A stretch of DNA of 30,000 nucleotides from Stramonita haemastoma (lineage: Eukaryota > Mollusca > Gastropoda > Neogastropoda > Muricidae), in NCBI GenBank assembly GCA_030674155.1, contig CM060325.1, positions 47,953,692 through 47,983,691 of the forward strand, read 5' to 3'. Positions 1 through 10,143 of this stretch are shown here, in pieces. Both the position numbers and the translations under genes were made by a program. Under the pieces are notes generated by a model, which searched no databases, was not told where the DNA came from, and worked only from the letters and a program-made list of their open reading frames with translations. The stretch's first letter is position 1. Each line of letters starts with the position of its first letter.

Positions 1-130
1 TCATTATCAATAACTACATCAACAACAACAATTACAAAAATAGAATAAACAGTCTGACAATAACAACATCAATACCATCATTATCAATAACAACAATCAA
101 CAACAGCAATCACAAAAATAGTATAAACAG
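1..130. repeat. Degenerate tandem repeat rich in AAC/ATC
   Basis: Two diverged copies are visible, about 1-78 and 79-130. Each begins tcattatcaataac and ends near acaaaaatag(a/t)ataaacag. The text is dominated by caacaac and catcaat triplets. No coding signal is seen. Confidence 0.7.
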
Positions 131-189
131 TAGCTTTGGCTGAAGGCTCCACATGCACAGAATCGTTGCAATGGTATGTATGTTTTCCC

Positions 190-351
190 CGTGGAGATGC
201 TGGAGGAGACTTATCAGTACAAACAGCATCCCCTAGCTTCTGGAAATTCGGTGCTGGGAATTCCTTCTTCTCTTGTTATTCCTATCTTTGTTTCTACCTT
301 GTTTTTATTTTCTGCCTGTCACCCTCTTCTCGTCTATTTTCTGCCTTCTTG
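190..351 (+). repeat. Dispersed repeat family X, copy 1, left half
   Basis: This stretch aligns along its length with 27431-27453 plus 27637-27775. Shared landmarks are cgtgg-gatgct, agcatcccc, cttctggaaattc, tgtttctaac/acctt, cctgtcac and tctattttctgccttcttg. Identity is roughly three quarters by eye. The element is interrupted at 351 by a SINE and resumes at 4147. No protein is recognised, and the family is unnamed here. It could be a SINE, a LINE 3' region or a nonautonomous DNA element. The right end, with GAA repeats, suggests a plus-strand retroelement-like 3' tail. Confidence 0.65.
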
Positions 352-502
352 TATTTTGTATTTGTTGTATTTTTGTACCACTTTATGTCACAGCAGATTT
401 CTCTGCGTGAATTTTGAGCTGCTCTCCCCGGAGAGAGAGCGCGTCGCCACAAGTGCAGAGCCTACATCCTTTTTATTTTTTTCATTTTCATGCATGTGAC
501 TG
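352..502 (-). mobile_element. SINE-B copy 1, 3' part (tail side)
   Basis: Read on the minus strand, this is the 3' end of a tRNA-derived SINE. The block containing cacttgtgg, the palindrome-like ctctcccc/ggagag, and cagagaaatctgctgtgaca-taaagtgg matches 19020-19110 (plus) and, more weakly, 14190-14270 (plus). The element ends in an A-rich tail (minus-strand acaaaaatac repeats, 352-372). Its 5' part with the tRNA-like head lies at 3862-4146; the satellite array separates the two. The insertion site in family X shows tcttg at 347-351 and again at 4147-4151, a possible 5-bp target-site duplication. Confidence 0.75.
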
Positions 503-596
503 TATTAAATATATATTATACAGCAATATGATGCACCACAGCAAAGTGCAGGGTCCCCGCCACATGCGGGCACACAAACAAACACACTCAAAAACG

Positions 597-630
597 CCAG
601 CGCGCGCGCACGTGCGCGCACGCATACACA
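597..630. other. Alternating purine-pyrimidine (Z-DNA-prone) run within satellite units
   Basis: The first unit carries gcgcgcgcacgtgcgcgc followed by acgcatacac. Equivalent runs recur at the same phase at about 990-1008, 1375-1403, 1765-1795, 2158-2190, 2310-2332, 3176-3188 and 3551-3580. Alternating GC/CG/CA is the classic Z-DNA-prone composition. Any in vivo structure is inference. Confidence 0.6.
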
Positions 631-2335
631 ATCCCCTGCAAAAAAAGGTGCGGTTTGGGGCAAAGACGGGACCCAAAGAGTCGTTTTCAGGCCCGTCCTA
701 TCCCAACTTTTGCACGGTTACAGACCCCAAGCCACCAAGACAACATAGCACTGTATGCATACACCCTCTCCTATCATCTTTGAGGCGTGTGGCGCCGGAC
801 TGGCAGCGACACCGCAGCCCTCAAGAGCTGAGAAAGCTACTTTAACGCAAGGAAATCGTGTACATTGTACGCAACAAAAACCAAGAAGAGCGCACAATAA
901 TAATGACAATATACAGCAATATGGTGCACCACAGCAAAGTGCAGGGTCCCCGCCACATGCGCGCACACAAACAAACACACTTACAAACGCCAGCGCGCGC
1001 GCGTGTGCGAGCAACCCTCTGAAGAAAAAGGTGCGGTTTAGGATAAAGACGGGACCCATAGAGCCGTTTTCAGGCCCGTCTTACCCCAACTTTTGCACGG
1101 TTACAGACCCCATGGCACCAAGACAACATGGTACTGTATGTATACACCCTCTCCTACCATCTTTGAGGCGTGTGGCGCTTGACTTTTGGCGACACCGCAG
1201 CCCTCAAGAGCTGAGAAAGCTAGTTTGTCGCAAGGAAATCGGGTACAGTGTACACAACAAAAACCAAGCAGACTGCATAATAATAATGACAATATACAGC
1301 AATATGATGCACCACAGCAAAGTGCAGGGTCCCCGCCACTTGCGCGTACATAAACAAACACACTCACAAACACCAGCGCGCGTGCGCGTGCGCGCACGTA
1401 TACCCAACCCCCTCCAGAAAAAGGTGCCGTTTTGGGCAAAGACGGTACCCAAAGAGCCCTTTTCAGGCCCGTCCTACCCCAACTTTTGCACGGTTACAGA
1501 CCCTAAGGCACAAAGACAACATTGCACTGAATGCATACATCCTCTCTACCATCTTTGACGCATGTGGCGCCGGACATGTGGCGACCCCGCAACCCTCAAA
1601 AGCTGAGAAAGCTAGTTTGTCTCATGGAAATCGGGTACAGTGTACATAACAAAAACCAAGCAGAGCGCTCAATAATAATGACAATATGCAGCAATATGAT
1701 GCACCACAGCAAAGTGCAGGGTGCTCGCCACATGCGTGCACACAAACAAACACACTCGCAAACAAACAGCGAGCGTGCGCGACCGCGCACGCATATCAAT
1801 TCCGGCAGAAAAAGGTGGCGTATTGGGAAAGATGGGACCCAAAGACCCGTTTTCAGGTCAGTTCTACCCCAACCTTTTCATGGTTATAGACCCCAAGGCA
1901 CCAAGACAACATGGCACTGTATGCATACACTCTCCTACCATCTTTCAGGCGTGTGGCGCCGGACTTGTGGCATCACCGCAGCCCTCAAGAGCTGACAAAG
2001 CTAGTTTGTCGCAAGGAAATCGAGTACAGTGTATGCAACAAAAAACAAGCAGAGCGCACAATAATATAGACAATATACAGCAATATGATGCACCACAGCA
2101 AAGTGCAGGGTCTCCGCCACATGCACGAACACAAACAAACATACTCACAAACACCAGAGCGCATGCGAGAACGCGCACGAATACCCAACACCTTGCAGAA
2201 AAGGTGCAATTTTGGGCAAAGACTGGACCCAAAGAACCGTTTTCAGGCCCGCCCTACCTCAACTTTTGCACGGTTACACACAAACAAACACACTCACAAA
2301 CACCAGTGCGCGCGCGAATGCGCACACGCATAGGC

Positions 2336-2344
2336 CTACCCATC
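2336..2344. repeat. Target-site duplication, left copy (LINE insertion)
   Basis: ctacccatc is repeated exactly at 2809-2817 and brackets the LINE fragment. Confidence 0.85.
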
Positions 2345-2808
2345 ACTCACTCACACTCACTCAGTCCCATGTCCCAAAGGACGTAGGGGGGACATGAGAG
2401 AAGACGCAACAGAGATCTTTTTCCATGCTTCACGATCCTGTGTGGCTAGTAGGAGGTGTTGTAGGGGTTGGGCGGTCCAGTCTTTGATGTTGTCAACCCA
2501 TGATTTCTTTTGGCGGCCTCTTCTTCTCTTGCCCTCGACTGTTCCTTGCAGGATGGTTTTTGCTAGGGTGTTGTGTCTTGTGGTGTGACCAAACCACATC
2601 AGCTTTCTCCTCTTTATGGTGGAGAGCAAAGGCTCTTGGGGGCCCACACGCTTTTTGATTTCTTCTTTCACATAGTTATTGGTCTTGTGTTCTTTGTATG
2701 ATATTTTGAGAAGTCTTCTGTGGCACTTGTTCTCGAATGCTTGGATTCTCCTCTCTAACTCTGCTGTCAGAGTCCATGATTCACAGCCATATAGGAGGAT
2801 AGATATCA
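2345..2808 (-). mobile_element. 5'-truncated non-LTR retrotransposon (LINE) fragment, RT C-terminal region
   Basis: The minus strand encodes about 150 codons without a stop, resembling the region C-terminal to the reverse transcriptase core of non-LTR elements. In order it shows LLYGCESWTL, a RRLL-I block, a KTNNYV block, KRRKLMWFGH, GKRRRGRQKKSW, a DNIKDWT block, then a conserved TQDREAWKKI motif near the C-terminus. These words are typical of LINE 'endonuclease-reverse transcriptase' ORFs. The clade cannot be fixed from this piece. Endonuclease and palm domains are missing (5' truncation at about 2808). The 3' end carries a (GAGT)n-like tail at 2345-2364, and the stop codon (2357-2359, TGA) lies in that tail. 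The fragment is flanked by a perfect 9-bp direct repeat, ctacccatc, at 2336-2344 and 2809-2817, showing target-primed insertion into a satellite unit. It is not a functional gene. Confidence 0.9.
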
Positions 2809-2817
2809 CTACCCATC
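2809..2817. repeat. Target-site duplication, right copy (LINE insertion)
   Basis: This is the exact partner of 2336-2344. Satellite sequence resumes immediately after it with ccctgcagaaaaagg. Confidence 0.85.
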
Positions 2818-3861
2818 CCCCTGCAGAAAAAGGCGCGGTTTTGGGCAAAGACGGGACCCAAAAAGTCGTTTCCAGACCCATCCTACCCCAACTTTTGCAC
2901 AGTTACAGACCCCAAGGCACCAAGACAACATGGCACTGTATGCATACACACTCTCCTACTATCTTGGAGGCGTGTGGCGCCAGACTTGTGGCGACACCGC
3001 AGCCCTTAACAAAGGAGAAAGCTAGTTAGTCACAAGGAAATCGGGTACAGTGTACGCAACAAAAACCAAGCAGAGCGCACAATAATAATGACAATATACA
3101 GCAATATAATGCGCCACAGCAATTTGCAGGGTCCCTGCCACATGTGTGCACACAAACAAACACACTCACAAACAAAAGCGCACGCGCCCAACTCCCTGCA
3201 GAAAAAGGAGCGGTTTAGGGCAAAGACGGGACCCAAAAAGCTGTTTTCAGACCCCTCCTACACAAACTTTTGCACGGTTTCAGACCCCAAGGCACCAAGA
3301 CAACATTGCACTGTATGCATACACCCTCTCCTACCATCTTTCAGGCGTGTGGCGCAGGACTTGTGGCGACACCGCAGCCCTCAAGAACTGAGTAAGCTAG
3401 TTTGGCTCAAGGAAATCGGTTACAGTGTACGCAACAAAAACCAAGTAGAGCGCACATTAATAATGACAATATACAGTAATATGATGCACCACAGCAAAGT
3501 GCAGGGTCCCCACCACATGCACGCACACAAACAAACACACTTACAAATACCAGCGCACGCACGCGTTCGCGCACGCCTACACAACCCCCTGCAGAAAAAG
3601 GTGCGGTTTGGGGCATAGACGGGACCCAAAGAGCCCTTTTCAGGCCTGTCCTACCCCAACTTTTGCACGGTTACAGACCCCAAAGCACCAAAACAACATT
3701 GCACTGTATGCATACACTCTCTCCTACCATCTTGGAGGCATGTGGCGCCGGACTTGTGGCGACACTGCAGCCCTCAAGAGCTGAGAAAGCTAGTTTGTCG
3801 CCAGGAAATCGGGTACAGTGTACGCAGCAAAAACCAAGCAGAGCGCACAATAAAAATGACA

Positions 3862-4146
3862 GTTTTGTTTTCCTATCAGAGTGGCTTTTTTTCTACAGAA
3901 TTTGTGCCAGTGTCAACTACCTTGTTGCCGTGGGTTCTTTTACGTGCGCTAAATAGTGACGTGTCACACACGGGACCTCGGTTTATCGTCTCATCCGAAA
4001 GATTGGCGCCCAGACCACCACATAGGGTCTAATGGATGGGGGAAAAGTTTTGGGCCCAAACGGGGTACAAACCACCGCACACTCCGACTTTGGCTTTTTA
4101 TTTTCTAGGCAAGGCGCGTTACCACCTAGACCACCGATCTACCTAA
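3862..4146 (-). mobile_element. SINE-B copy 1, 5' part with tRNA-like head
   Basis: On the minus strand the head begins near 4146 with a tRNA-like box A (ggtctaggtggtaacgcg) and continues to a weak box B (ggtttgtacc, revcomp of about 4066-4075). It then runs into a conserved middle block, ggatgagacgataaaccgag (revcomp of about 3972-3993), and on to a body with cacgtaaaagaacccacggc. The junction with the satellite is at about 3861. The whole matches a SINE layout I remember from mollusc genomes, but no search was run. Adding the two halves gives about 440 bp, a long but plausible SINE. Pol III promoter activity is unlikely given the decayed box B. Confidence 0.8.
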
Positions 4147-4358
4147 TCTTGGTTCATTCTCCTGCATTTTTTTCCCCAGAAAAACTTAAAAGGATAACAG
4201 TTTTCTCCCATGCCGAAGTCATAATTATGCGCTGAGCCTGAAATGATGTCAGACGCTTAATTAACGTCAGCGAGACGTATTTTCGCTCATAATTATGGCA
4301 AACAGCAGCAGATGTAGTTTGATGAGTGTTCGACGACAACGAAAAAGAAGAAGAAGCA
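4147..4358 (+). repeat. Dispersed repeat family X, copy 1, right half
   Basis: Sequence resumes exactly where the left half stopped: tcttggttcattctcctgc matches tcttggtccattctgctgc at 27772. Further shared words are tctcccatgccgaagtc, a cgctta segment, ttttcgctcat and gagtgttcgacgac. It ends in GAA-rich repeats (4341-4357), which look like a retroelement 3' tail. Confidence 0.65.
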
Positions 4359-4589
4359 GGATGCATACTAAAAGTTAATGTCATGCGAAGGTGACAGGCT
4401 TGGCCTTAAGCCATGTGAGCATGCAGACAGAGATTGACCAGCTGTGTTGACCTTTCATCTGCTGTACAAAGGCATCCATTCTTCTTTTCCCTTCAGGCTT
4501 TTTTGTTGTCTGTAGAAATGTCCTTTTGTTAATCAGCCTTTGTTTTGCTAGGTGACTTACATGACTCACAGGAATTTGTGTGTGTGTGT
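4359..4589. other. Single-copy-looking spacer
   Basis: No repeat match elsewhere in the window and no splice-bounded ORF are seen. A short minus-strand ORF here (62 codons) has no recognisable motif. Confidence 0.5.
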
Positions 4590-4676
4590 CAAGTCAAGTC
4601 AAAATGATCTTTATTGAGGGTAAAAGATTTAGTTTACACAACTTTTTTTCATCCTGCCCTCACAAAAAATCAAGAA
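4590..4676 (-). mobile_element. 3' end of a SINE/LINE-type retroelement with AAGTC tail
   Basis: The text runs caagtcaagtcaaaatgatc then tttattgagggtaaaag. On the minus strand this reads as an element 3' end finishing in (GACTT)n, the same style as the SINE-A tails elsewhere in the window (pentanucleotide tail, TTTTATT-like terminus). The body is only about 70 bp and unassigned. Confidence 0.45.
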
Positions 4677-5019
<343 letters not shown>

Positions 5020-5022
<3 letters not shown>

Positions 5023-5880
5023 AGCGTGAGCGTGGCAAGGAGAAGGGATGAAAAAAAAGTAGATACAGAAGTTGGCTTCAAGTGATGTGGGCTAATTGTG
5101 TCTTTCTGTAAGGTTGATTGGTTAATCGATTTAAGGTTGATTGGTTAATCGATTTATGGCTTTTTCTTTTGTTTCGTCTTAGACCCTGTTTATTAGGTTG
5201 TCTGGTGATCTATTTTTGACTTTTGTCTGACCTTTACTACAGGACTGAAAAAAAGCCTTCTGTTATCATGTTATCATTTTGTGTTTTGCTATACTGCATG
5301 ATGTGAAAAAAGATAAACTGTAAAAGAAATCAGAAAAAGTCCTTAATCTAAAAAGAAAAGCTCACATATATGTCTGTGGGCGCGCGCGAGCGTGTGTGTT
5401 TTTGTGTGAATCAGTTGTCTTTAGTAACATTAAAAATGAATTTTTGTTTTCCGTATTCAGCTGGCGTGTCAGTAAGTCAATTGCTAGTGTGACTTTTGAA
5501 CTTTTTTTATCTTTTTTTTTTTCGTCAATCATCTGGCAAGCTCAGTTCCTTTCTATTTATTCTGTTCTCCACTCCTACCTCGATCAAGTGGGAATCTAGT
5601 TCTTAGGGCAGGATGAAAGCAGTCAAAGAATTCAGAGAATTGCACCAGTAGCAAAAATTAAAAGATGTTTTTTTCCGATTTTTTTTCTTCCTTTCTTTTT
5701 TTTTCCATGCTGACAAATTCATCTTTCAGTGCATTCTCACGATGTGTTCAAGGAGTACTTATTAGTGGAAAAAGTAGGAGATAAAGAAAGACAACCCTGT
5801 TGAACTTCAACCGAAAGGGGACAGTAACAGTAGATCCGTGATGCACGTGGAAAATTAATCACCGTCAGATGGAGCTGACT
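5020..5880. other. Noncoding stretch with little structure
   Basis: The only clear feature is a perfect 23-bp tandem duplication (5110-5132 and 5133-5155, containing ggttgattggttaatcgatt). T-rich runs occur at 5505-5522 and 5670-5704. No exon or element is recognised. Confidence 0.6.
5110..5155. repeat. Perfect 23-bp tandem duplication
   Basis: Two identical adjacent copies begin aaggttgattgg and end aatcgattt. Confidence 0.95.
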
Positions 5881-5881
5881 T

Positions 5882-6005
5882 ACTGGGCCTGCGCACTTCA
5901 CTGTTCAGTTGAGGGTGACTGATTCAAAATTCGTCAGGGCCGACCTAAGACAACTGGACGAGAGGTGTTGTGTCTACTCCCTGCAGTTTTCGCTTGAGGC
6001 CACAG
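5882..6005 (+). other. Candidate alternative first exon (5' noncoding)
   Basis: The stretch is richer in GC and CpG than its surroundings and contains cctgcgcact, half of an NRF1-like site. It ends at a good splice donor, ccacag|gtaact. No ORF of useful length is present. It could be an upstream alternative first exon of the plus-strand unit proposed at 7620-15294. The 5' boundary is a guess. Confidence 0.3.
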
Positions 6006-6689
6006 GTAACTTTTTTCATGATTTGTATTTGTTATTCATACTTATTTCTACATGCTTCAAATAAAACATAAAAGCAAGAGGATTTGGGGAAATGTTTTTG
6101 GGTGTGATGTGGTCTATTGTTTTAGGCCAACCATAAACGCAGTTGGGCAGATTATCATGGTGGGGCAAAATTTTCGTATGCAGCTACTTCTCTAGGAATT
6201 GTTGCGACATTGATTTTATTCTCTGCAAACTCCATGTTATAAACCACAAAGGTATTCCACCTCCTGTGGTCCTTTCCTCCCAAACTTTTAAATCAAATAC
6301 TTAACCACCACCACCCCTCCCCACCCCCCAAGCCAGTTAGCTATACAGAAAAAAAGCATCGTGACAGTAGCCAGTTTGCTTTTTACATAATTTGAGCTGA
6401 TGTAATAAACAGTGACCTGTTTAATTCGAACTTTTTTTTCTTCTGTTCAATGATGTCACTTTGTCACACCCCCCCCCCCCCCTCCTTCCAAGTTTTGATA
6501 TGCCTAGGATTATATTATCTAGATCCGCTAAATAAATTAGGCTTAACCCTAGTATTGTCGGGGGAAGGTAACAGAGACGAGTTGAATTGGAAATCTGTCC
6601 TGGCCTCAGCGAGTCTGATTCAAACAAGTGTGAAATCCATATTCAAAGATTTGAATTATGTATGCCTAAACACACGCACAGTTTGTTCT
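6006..6689. other. Noncoding, possible intron
   Basis: This holds an ACC/CCCC-rich tract (6305-6330), a C14-type run at 6469-6482, and unremarkable AT-rich sequence. Short ORFs on both strands have no recognisable motif. Confidence 0.5.
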
Positions 6690-6800
6690 GTGGTATTGTG
6701 TTCTAGTATCGAGAACATGGTGCATATGTTGTTCAGTTATGATTCTGTTTGGTAATATTATGTAAAATCCTGAAGGGGTGTCAGAATTTAGATCTAAAGA
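6690..6800 (+). repeat. Dispersed repeat, probable LINE 3' end (copy 1)
   Basis: atgttgttcagttatgattc followed by tgttt, then aaatcctgaaggggtgtcag and aagaattcaaattt, align with 26195-26305. There the end reads ggatgaccagaaataaagat and continues with ttgaattt. An end of this form is typical of a retroelement 3' terminus. This copy is the more diverged. Confidence 0.5.
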
Positions 6801-7302
6801 ATTCAAATTTGGACACCCCCACCCCACCCATAAAGTGTAAAGTGTGTGGTGCAGATGTGGAGGGAATATATTATACTTGTTTTCATCTTAAGGTAACCCC
6901 CCTCTCCTCCCCTTTCCCCAACGCCCTCCACCCGTCCAGCTTTTGTGTTGATTTGATCCAGTTGAAGTATTATTGTTGACACCCCACCCCCACCCCACCC
7001 CCTTAAAAAAAAAAAGCCAACCAACAAAACTGCCCTAAAATAAAAATGTGTTCCTCGTAACATTTTCATTCAAATGGCTGCATCCATATTGCCTTGCTTA
7101 GGTTATAATTTGCAAGTTTCCTGGGTGGAAAGTAGCCTACCAGCATGTCGGTGTTCTTGCCGAATGTTAAAAAAAAAAAAAAAAAATGCTGGGTGCAAAT
7201 TATTCCAGACACTTGCCTTGATGTGTGATGTTCAGTGGATTCCTTTTTTCTATGAGTTATTTTTGTGCTGCTTTGAACGGAATTTCGTATTGGCAGTTTT
7301 CG

Positions 7303-7304
<2 letters not shown>
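6801..7304. other. Noncoding with C-rich and A-rich tracts
   Basis: It holds cacccc-type tracts at 6814-6830 and 6980-7002 and poly(A) at 7004-7014 and 7169-7185. No gene or element is recognised. Confidence 0.5.

Positions 7305-7381
<77 letters not shown>
7305..7381. repeat. (TA)n microsatellite
   Basis: About 38 uninterrupted TA dinucleotides. Confidence 0.99.
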
Positions 7382-7382
<1 letters not shown>

Positions 7383-7544
7383 CATTTGAAAAGAAACCAC
7401 TATTAGATTCCAGACCTCCAGTTCATTTGAAAATAACTAAAGTGGCAGCCTATTACGAAAACTTTGATAGTCAAGGCGTGTCTGTTGGATGTGCTCTTTA
7501 AGAATATTTAAGATGCATTTTTCGAGAAAAAATACAGGTTCATC

Positions 7545-7619
7545 AGCGGGCTTGTGCGTGGACGAAACTGAGCAGCAAAGTGCGCAGCTTTAGTTTGGCG
7601 CATGCGCAGTCAGTCAATG
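7545..7619 (+). promoter_or_regulatory. Candidate promoter with NRF1-type palindrome
   Basis: gcgcatgcgc at 7598-7607 is the NRF1 core palindrome, followed by the consensus A. A half site, tgcgcagc, lies at 7581-7588. The surroundings contain several CpGs in an otherwise CpG-poor region. A strong splice donor follows about 335 bp downstream (7942|7943), which fits a TATA-less promoter upstream of a noncoding first exon. The assignment is motif-based only. Confidence 0.4.
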
Positions 7620-7942
7620 GAAGTTCATCGATCGCATTAGCCCAGTCGACGATTCTTGAATCTTGAGATGTTGGACTTTTTCTAAGAGTTCAAAATCAAG
7701 GAGTAAACAATGCATTCAATCCTATGAAATTGACAACATATCTCAGAGGATAGATTAACGAAGTAGCGAGAAGTAAAAGTGTTCCCGCCGCGCGTGTGAT
7801 AAATTGCAGTCGCCTGCAGGCAGTGGTAGGCAAGAGTTTGAAGCTGAAGCCAACTTCCACGAATTGAATTGAATTGACTCGATTCCACCAAGATTTGGCT
7901 ACTTTCTTTGGACTTTGTTGCTTTGAAACAGATACAACCTAG
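7620..7942 (+). other. Candidate first exon (5' noncoding) of a spliced transcript
   Basis: It ends at a near-consensus donor, cctag|gtaagaat. The interior is CpG-bearing (cccgccgcgcgtg at 7785-7797), contains several short upstream ATGs that stop quickly, and has no long ORF. A gaattgaattgaattgac triplication sits at 7860-7877. The start is uncertain; TSS evidence is only the NRF1-like site upstream. It pairs best with the acceptor at 8653. Confidence 0.45.
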
Positions 7943-8653
7943 GTAAGAATAATTCGATGCAACTGGTGCTGACTGCTCCGATCAAAACAAAATGATAGTG
8001 ATTTTGTACTAGTTACATAAATAAAAGAAACCAGTGATTGTTGACATTGTACTTTCGGTTTCTACCTGTTGTGTGCAAGGGGAGCCTGGAACTGGAAGAA
8101 CACATTCCTCTCAAAGGTTGTAGGCTTGGTGCATGCTGGTATGGTAATGTCATGTCATTCATATGTAGTGAACCCAAACTGATGGAATGGGATTTACTAT
8201 TGTAGTATTGGGATGGGAGAGTGATGAACAAAGATAGAAAAAGAATTTTGAGATTAAAGATTTAGACTCTATTACTGTATTAGCAGTCACACTTAACACA
8301 CAACAGTGAATGTTATGAACAAGATTCATCCGATGTGACACTCAAAACTACACAAGAACTCACTAGTTTTGTGAGGTGTTACACATACCACTGGCAGTAG
8401 CTGGCCTACTCTTCCATGAAATTGAATTGTGGGTTTATTTTTTAACATCTTTGCTAGATTATCTAAACATGTGCATTTGTAATGAGACTTTGAATTAGTC
8501 TGTCCTGTCTGAACAACTTGTAGGGGATAAATTGGAATCCCCTCACACACATACATTTGAAGCAGCATGCTAAGTACTAGGTGATCTTACCCCTTCCCCA
8601 TACATTACACAAAATACAGTTTAAACTGAGTGTTCGAATGACAATGTTTTCAG
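7943..8653 (+). other. Candidate intron 1
   Basis: It starts gtaagaat and ends gttttcag. No repeat family is recognised inside. Minus-strand ORFs of 60-80 codons here show no motif. Confidence 0.4.
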
Positions 8654-8801
8654 GTGGAGACATCCCTTAACAGAGATGCAGTGTCCACTGTTGAAGTATG
8701 AACTGGTTCCAGCTAGCCTTCTCCTGCTGCTGTGTCTGAAATACCAATGTCAACTGCTGACAGCACCTTGTGGAAGGAACAGCCTTTTTTGCCCATGACA
8801 A
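8654..8801 (+). other. Candidate internal exon (148 nt)
   Basis: It is bounded by aatgttttcag|gtgg upstream and tgacaa|gtgagtat downstream, both good matches to splice consensus. Inside is a complete small ORF at 8676-8798 (40 codons). It starts MQCPLLKYEL, has a Leu-rich hydrophobic stretch (SLLLLLC) and ends before the donor. A second ATG at 8747 (MSTADSTLWKEQ...) stays open into the donor with one base carried over. The first would act as an upstream ORF; the second could be a coding start, but joining it to 13004 gives an immediate stop. The exon may therefore be 5' leader or noncoding. Confidence 0.5.
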
Positions 8802-9479
8802 GTGAGTATCCTCAGTCCTGTAAGCCTGACAGAGATGGTCTGTGTATATGGTTTGTTATTAGTGTAGTATGTTGCAGTTCAGTCCTTTGATAATGGAATT
8901 GAAGTATATGATTTTCAGTTGACTATTTTTCCTGCTACCTTTGAACTTGGGGTTAACAAAACTGTGGTAGTGTCCTGTAGCAGTGTTTCATTGTATCCAT
9001 GTGAGACTGCTAATAGAAGTGGGTTTGTGGCTGGCTTAGTTAGCCATCATGAAAAAAACTTTATATTACATACTCTTGAGTTGGAAATAAAAAATGTGAA
9101 TGGCTTCAAATATATTTTTTTCATTTGTTCTTGAAAGCAAAATAGGACTTCTAGACAGTGAGTTGATGCAAAAAATTTTCAATTTTAAGATTTAGTTTGT
9201 TTAAACAAAGTGGGACCTGAGTATAATATACATCTATACATGCTTACCAAGACTAGTATTAAATTATGAACGCTTTAGTCTTTATGGTTTAAAAAACATA
9301 AATTCATGTGGGTCACTGGCACAGGTGAAAACAATCAAGTGAAATTTGTCACCTTAAAAGCAGATTTGGGTTTCACAGTTAAAAAAAAAATTTTCTTAAC
9401 TTAAAAATAACCTTAAAATATCGGTGATTTCCATGTACATTGTGTGCATACAAGTAGGCAAGCAATGGCACACATGCAT

Positions 9480-9480
<1 letters not shown>
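8802..9480. other. Noncoding, candidate intron sequence
   Basis: No element is recognised. A perfect 14-bp palindrome, tttgtttaaacaaa, lies at 9196-9209. A-rich tracts occur near 9381. Confidence 0.5.

Positions 9481-9481
<1 letters not shown>

Positions 9482-9557
<76 letters not shown>
9482..9557. repeat. (CA)n microsatellite
   Basis: About 38 uninterrupted CA units. Confidence 0.99.
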
Positions 9558-9559
<2 letters not shown>

Positions 9560-9689
9560 TTGTAAGTGTCATACTGATAAAATACACCAGATGCTGGGTA
9601 CCCTGTGGTTCATTAAACAGCATTAAAAATTTTCCTTTTTTTAATACACACTCCTTGTTTCCCATGTCCAAGCAAATCTCTGTCTTTGT

Positions 9690-10143
<454 letters not shown>

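Larger units (their letters stand above)
503..3861. repeat. ~390-bp satellite array, about 8 units, interrupted by a LINE fragment
   Basis: Units can be phased on the shared word atacagcaatatgatgcacc (variants at some units). Unit starts are near 518, 911, 1294, 1686, 2075, 3096 and 3471, giving spacings of 393, 383, 392, 389, a disrupted interval, then 375 and about 391. Each unit contains in order: caccacagcaaagtgcaggg; an acacaaacaaacacactc stretch; a GC-alternating run; ccctgcagaaaaaggtgcgg; gggcaaagacgggaccc; cttttgcacggttacagacc; a tgtatgcatacac word; gcgtgtggcgccggac; and aatcgggtacagtgtacgc. The unit near 2075 runs to about 2275, where cggttaca jumps back to the acacaaacaaac position of a following unit, a deletion at microhomology. 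ORFs of 60-267 codons across the array recur unit by unit in several frames on both strands and are treated as noncoding. Confidence 0.93.

Noticed and set aside
718..1059. Recurrent minus-strand ORFs of 60-113 codons in satellite units
   Set aside because: They recur because the units are alike. They differ in frame, length and stops from unit to unit, and Cys/Val/Ala-rich text comes from CA/GC runs.
755..1558. 267-codon plus-strand ORF
   Set aside because: It spans two satellite units and exists because unit length is not a multiple of three. Its peptide is just the repeated unit in different frames.
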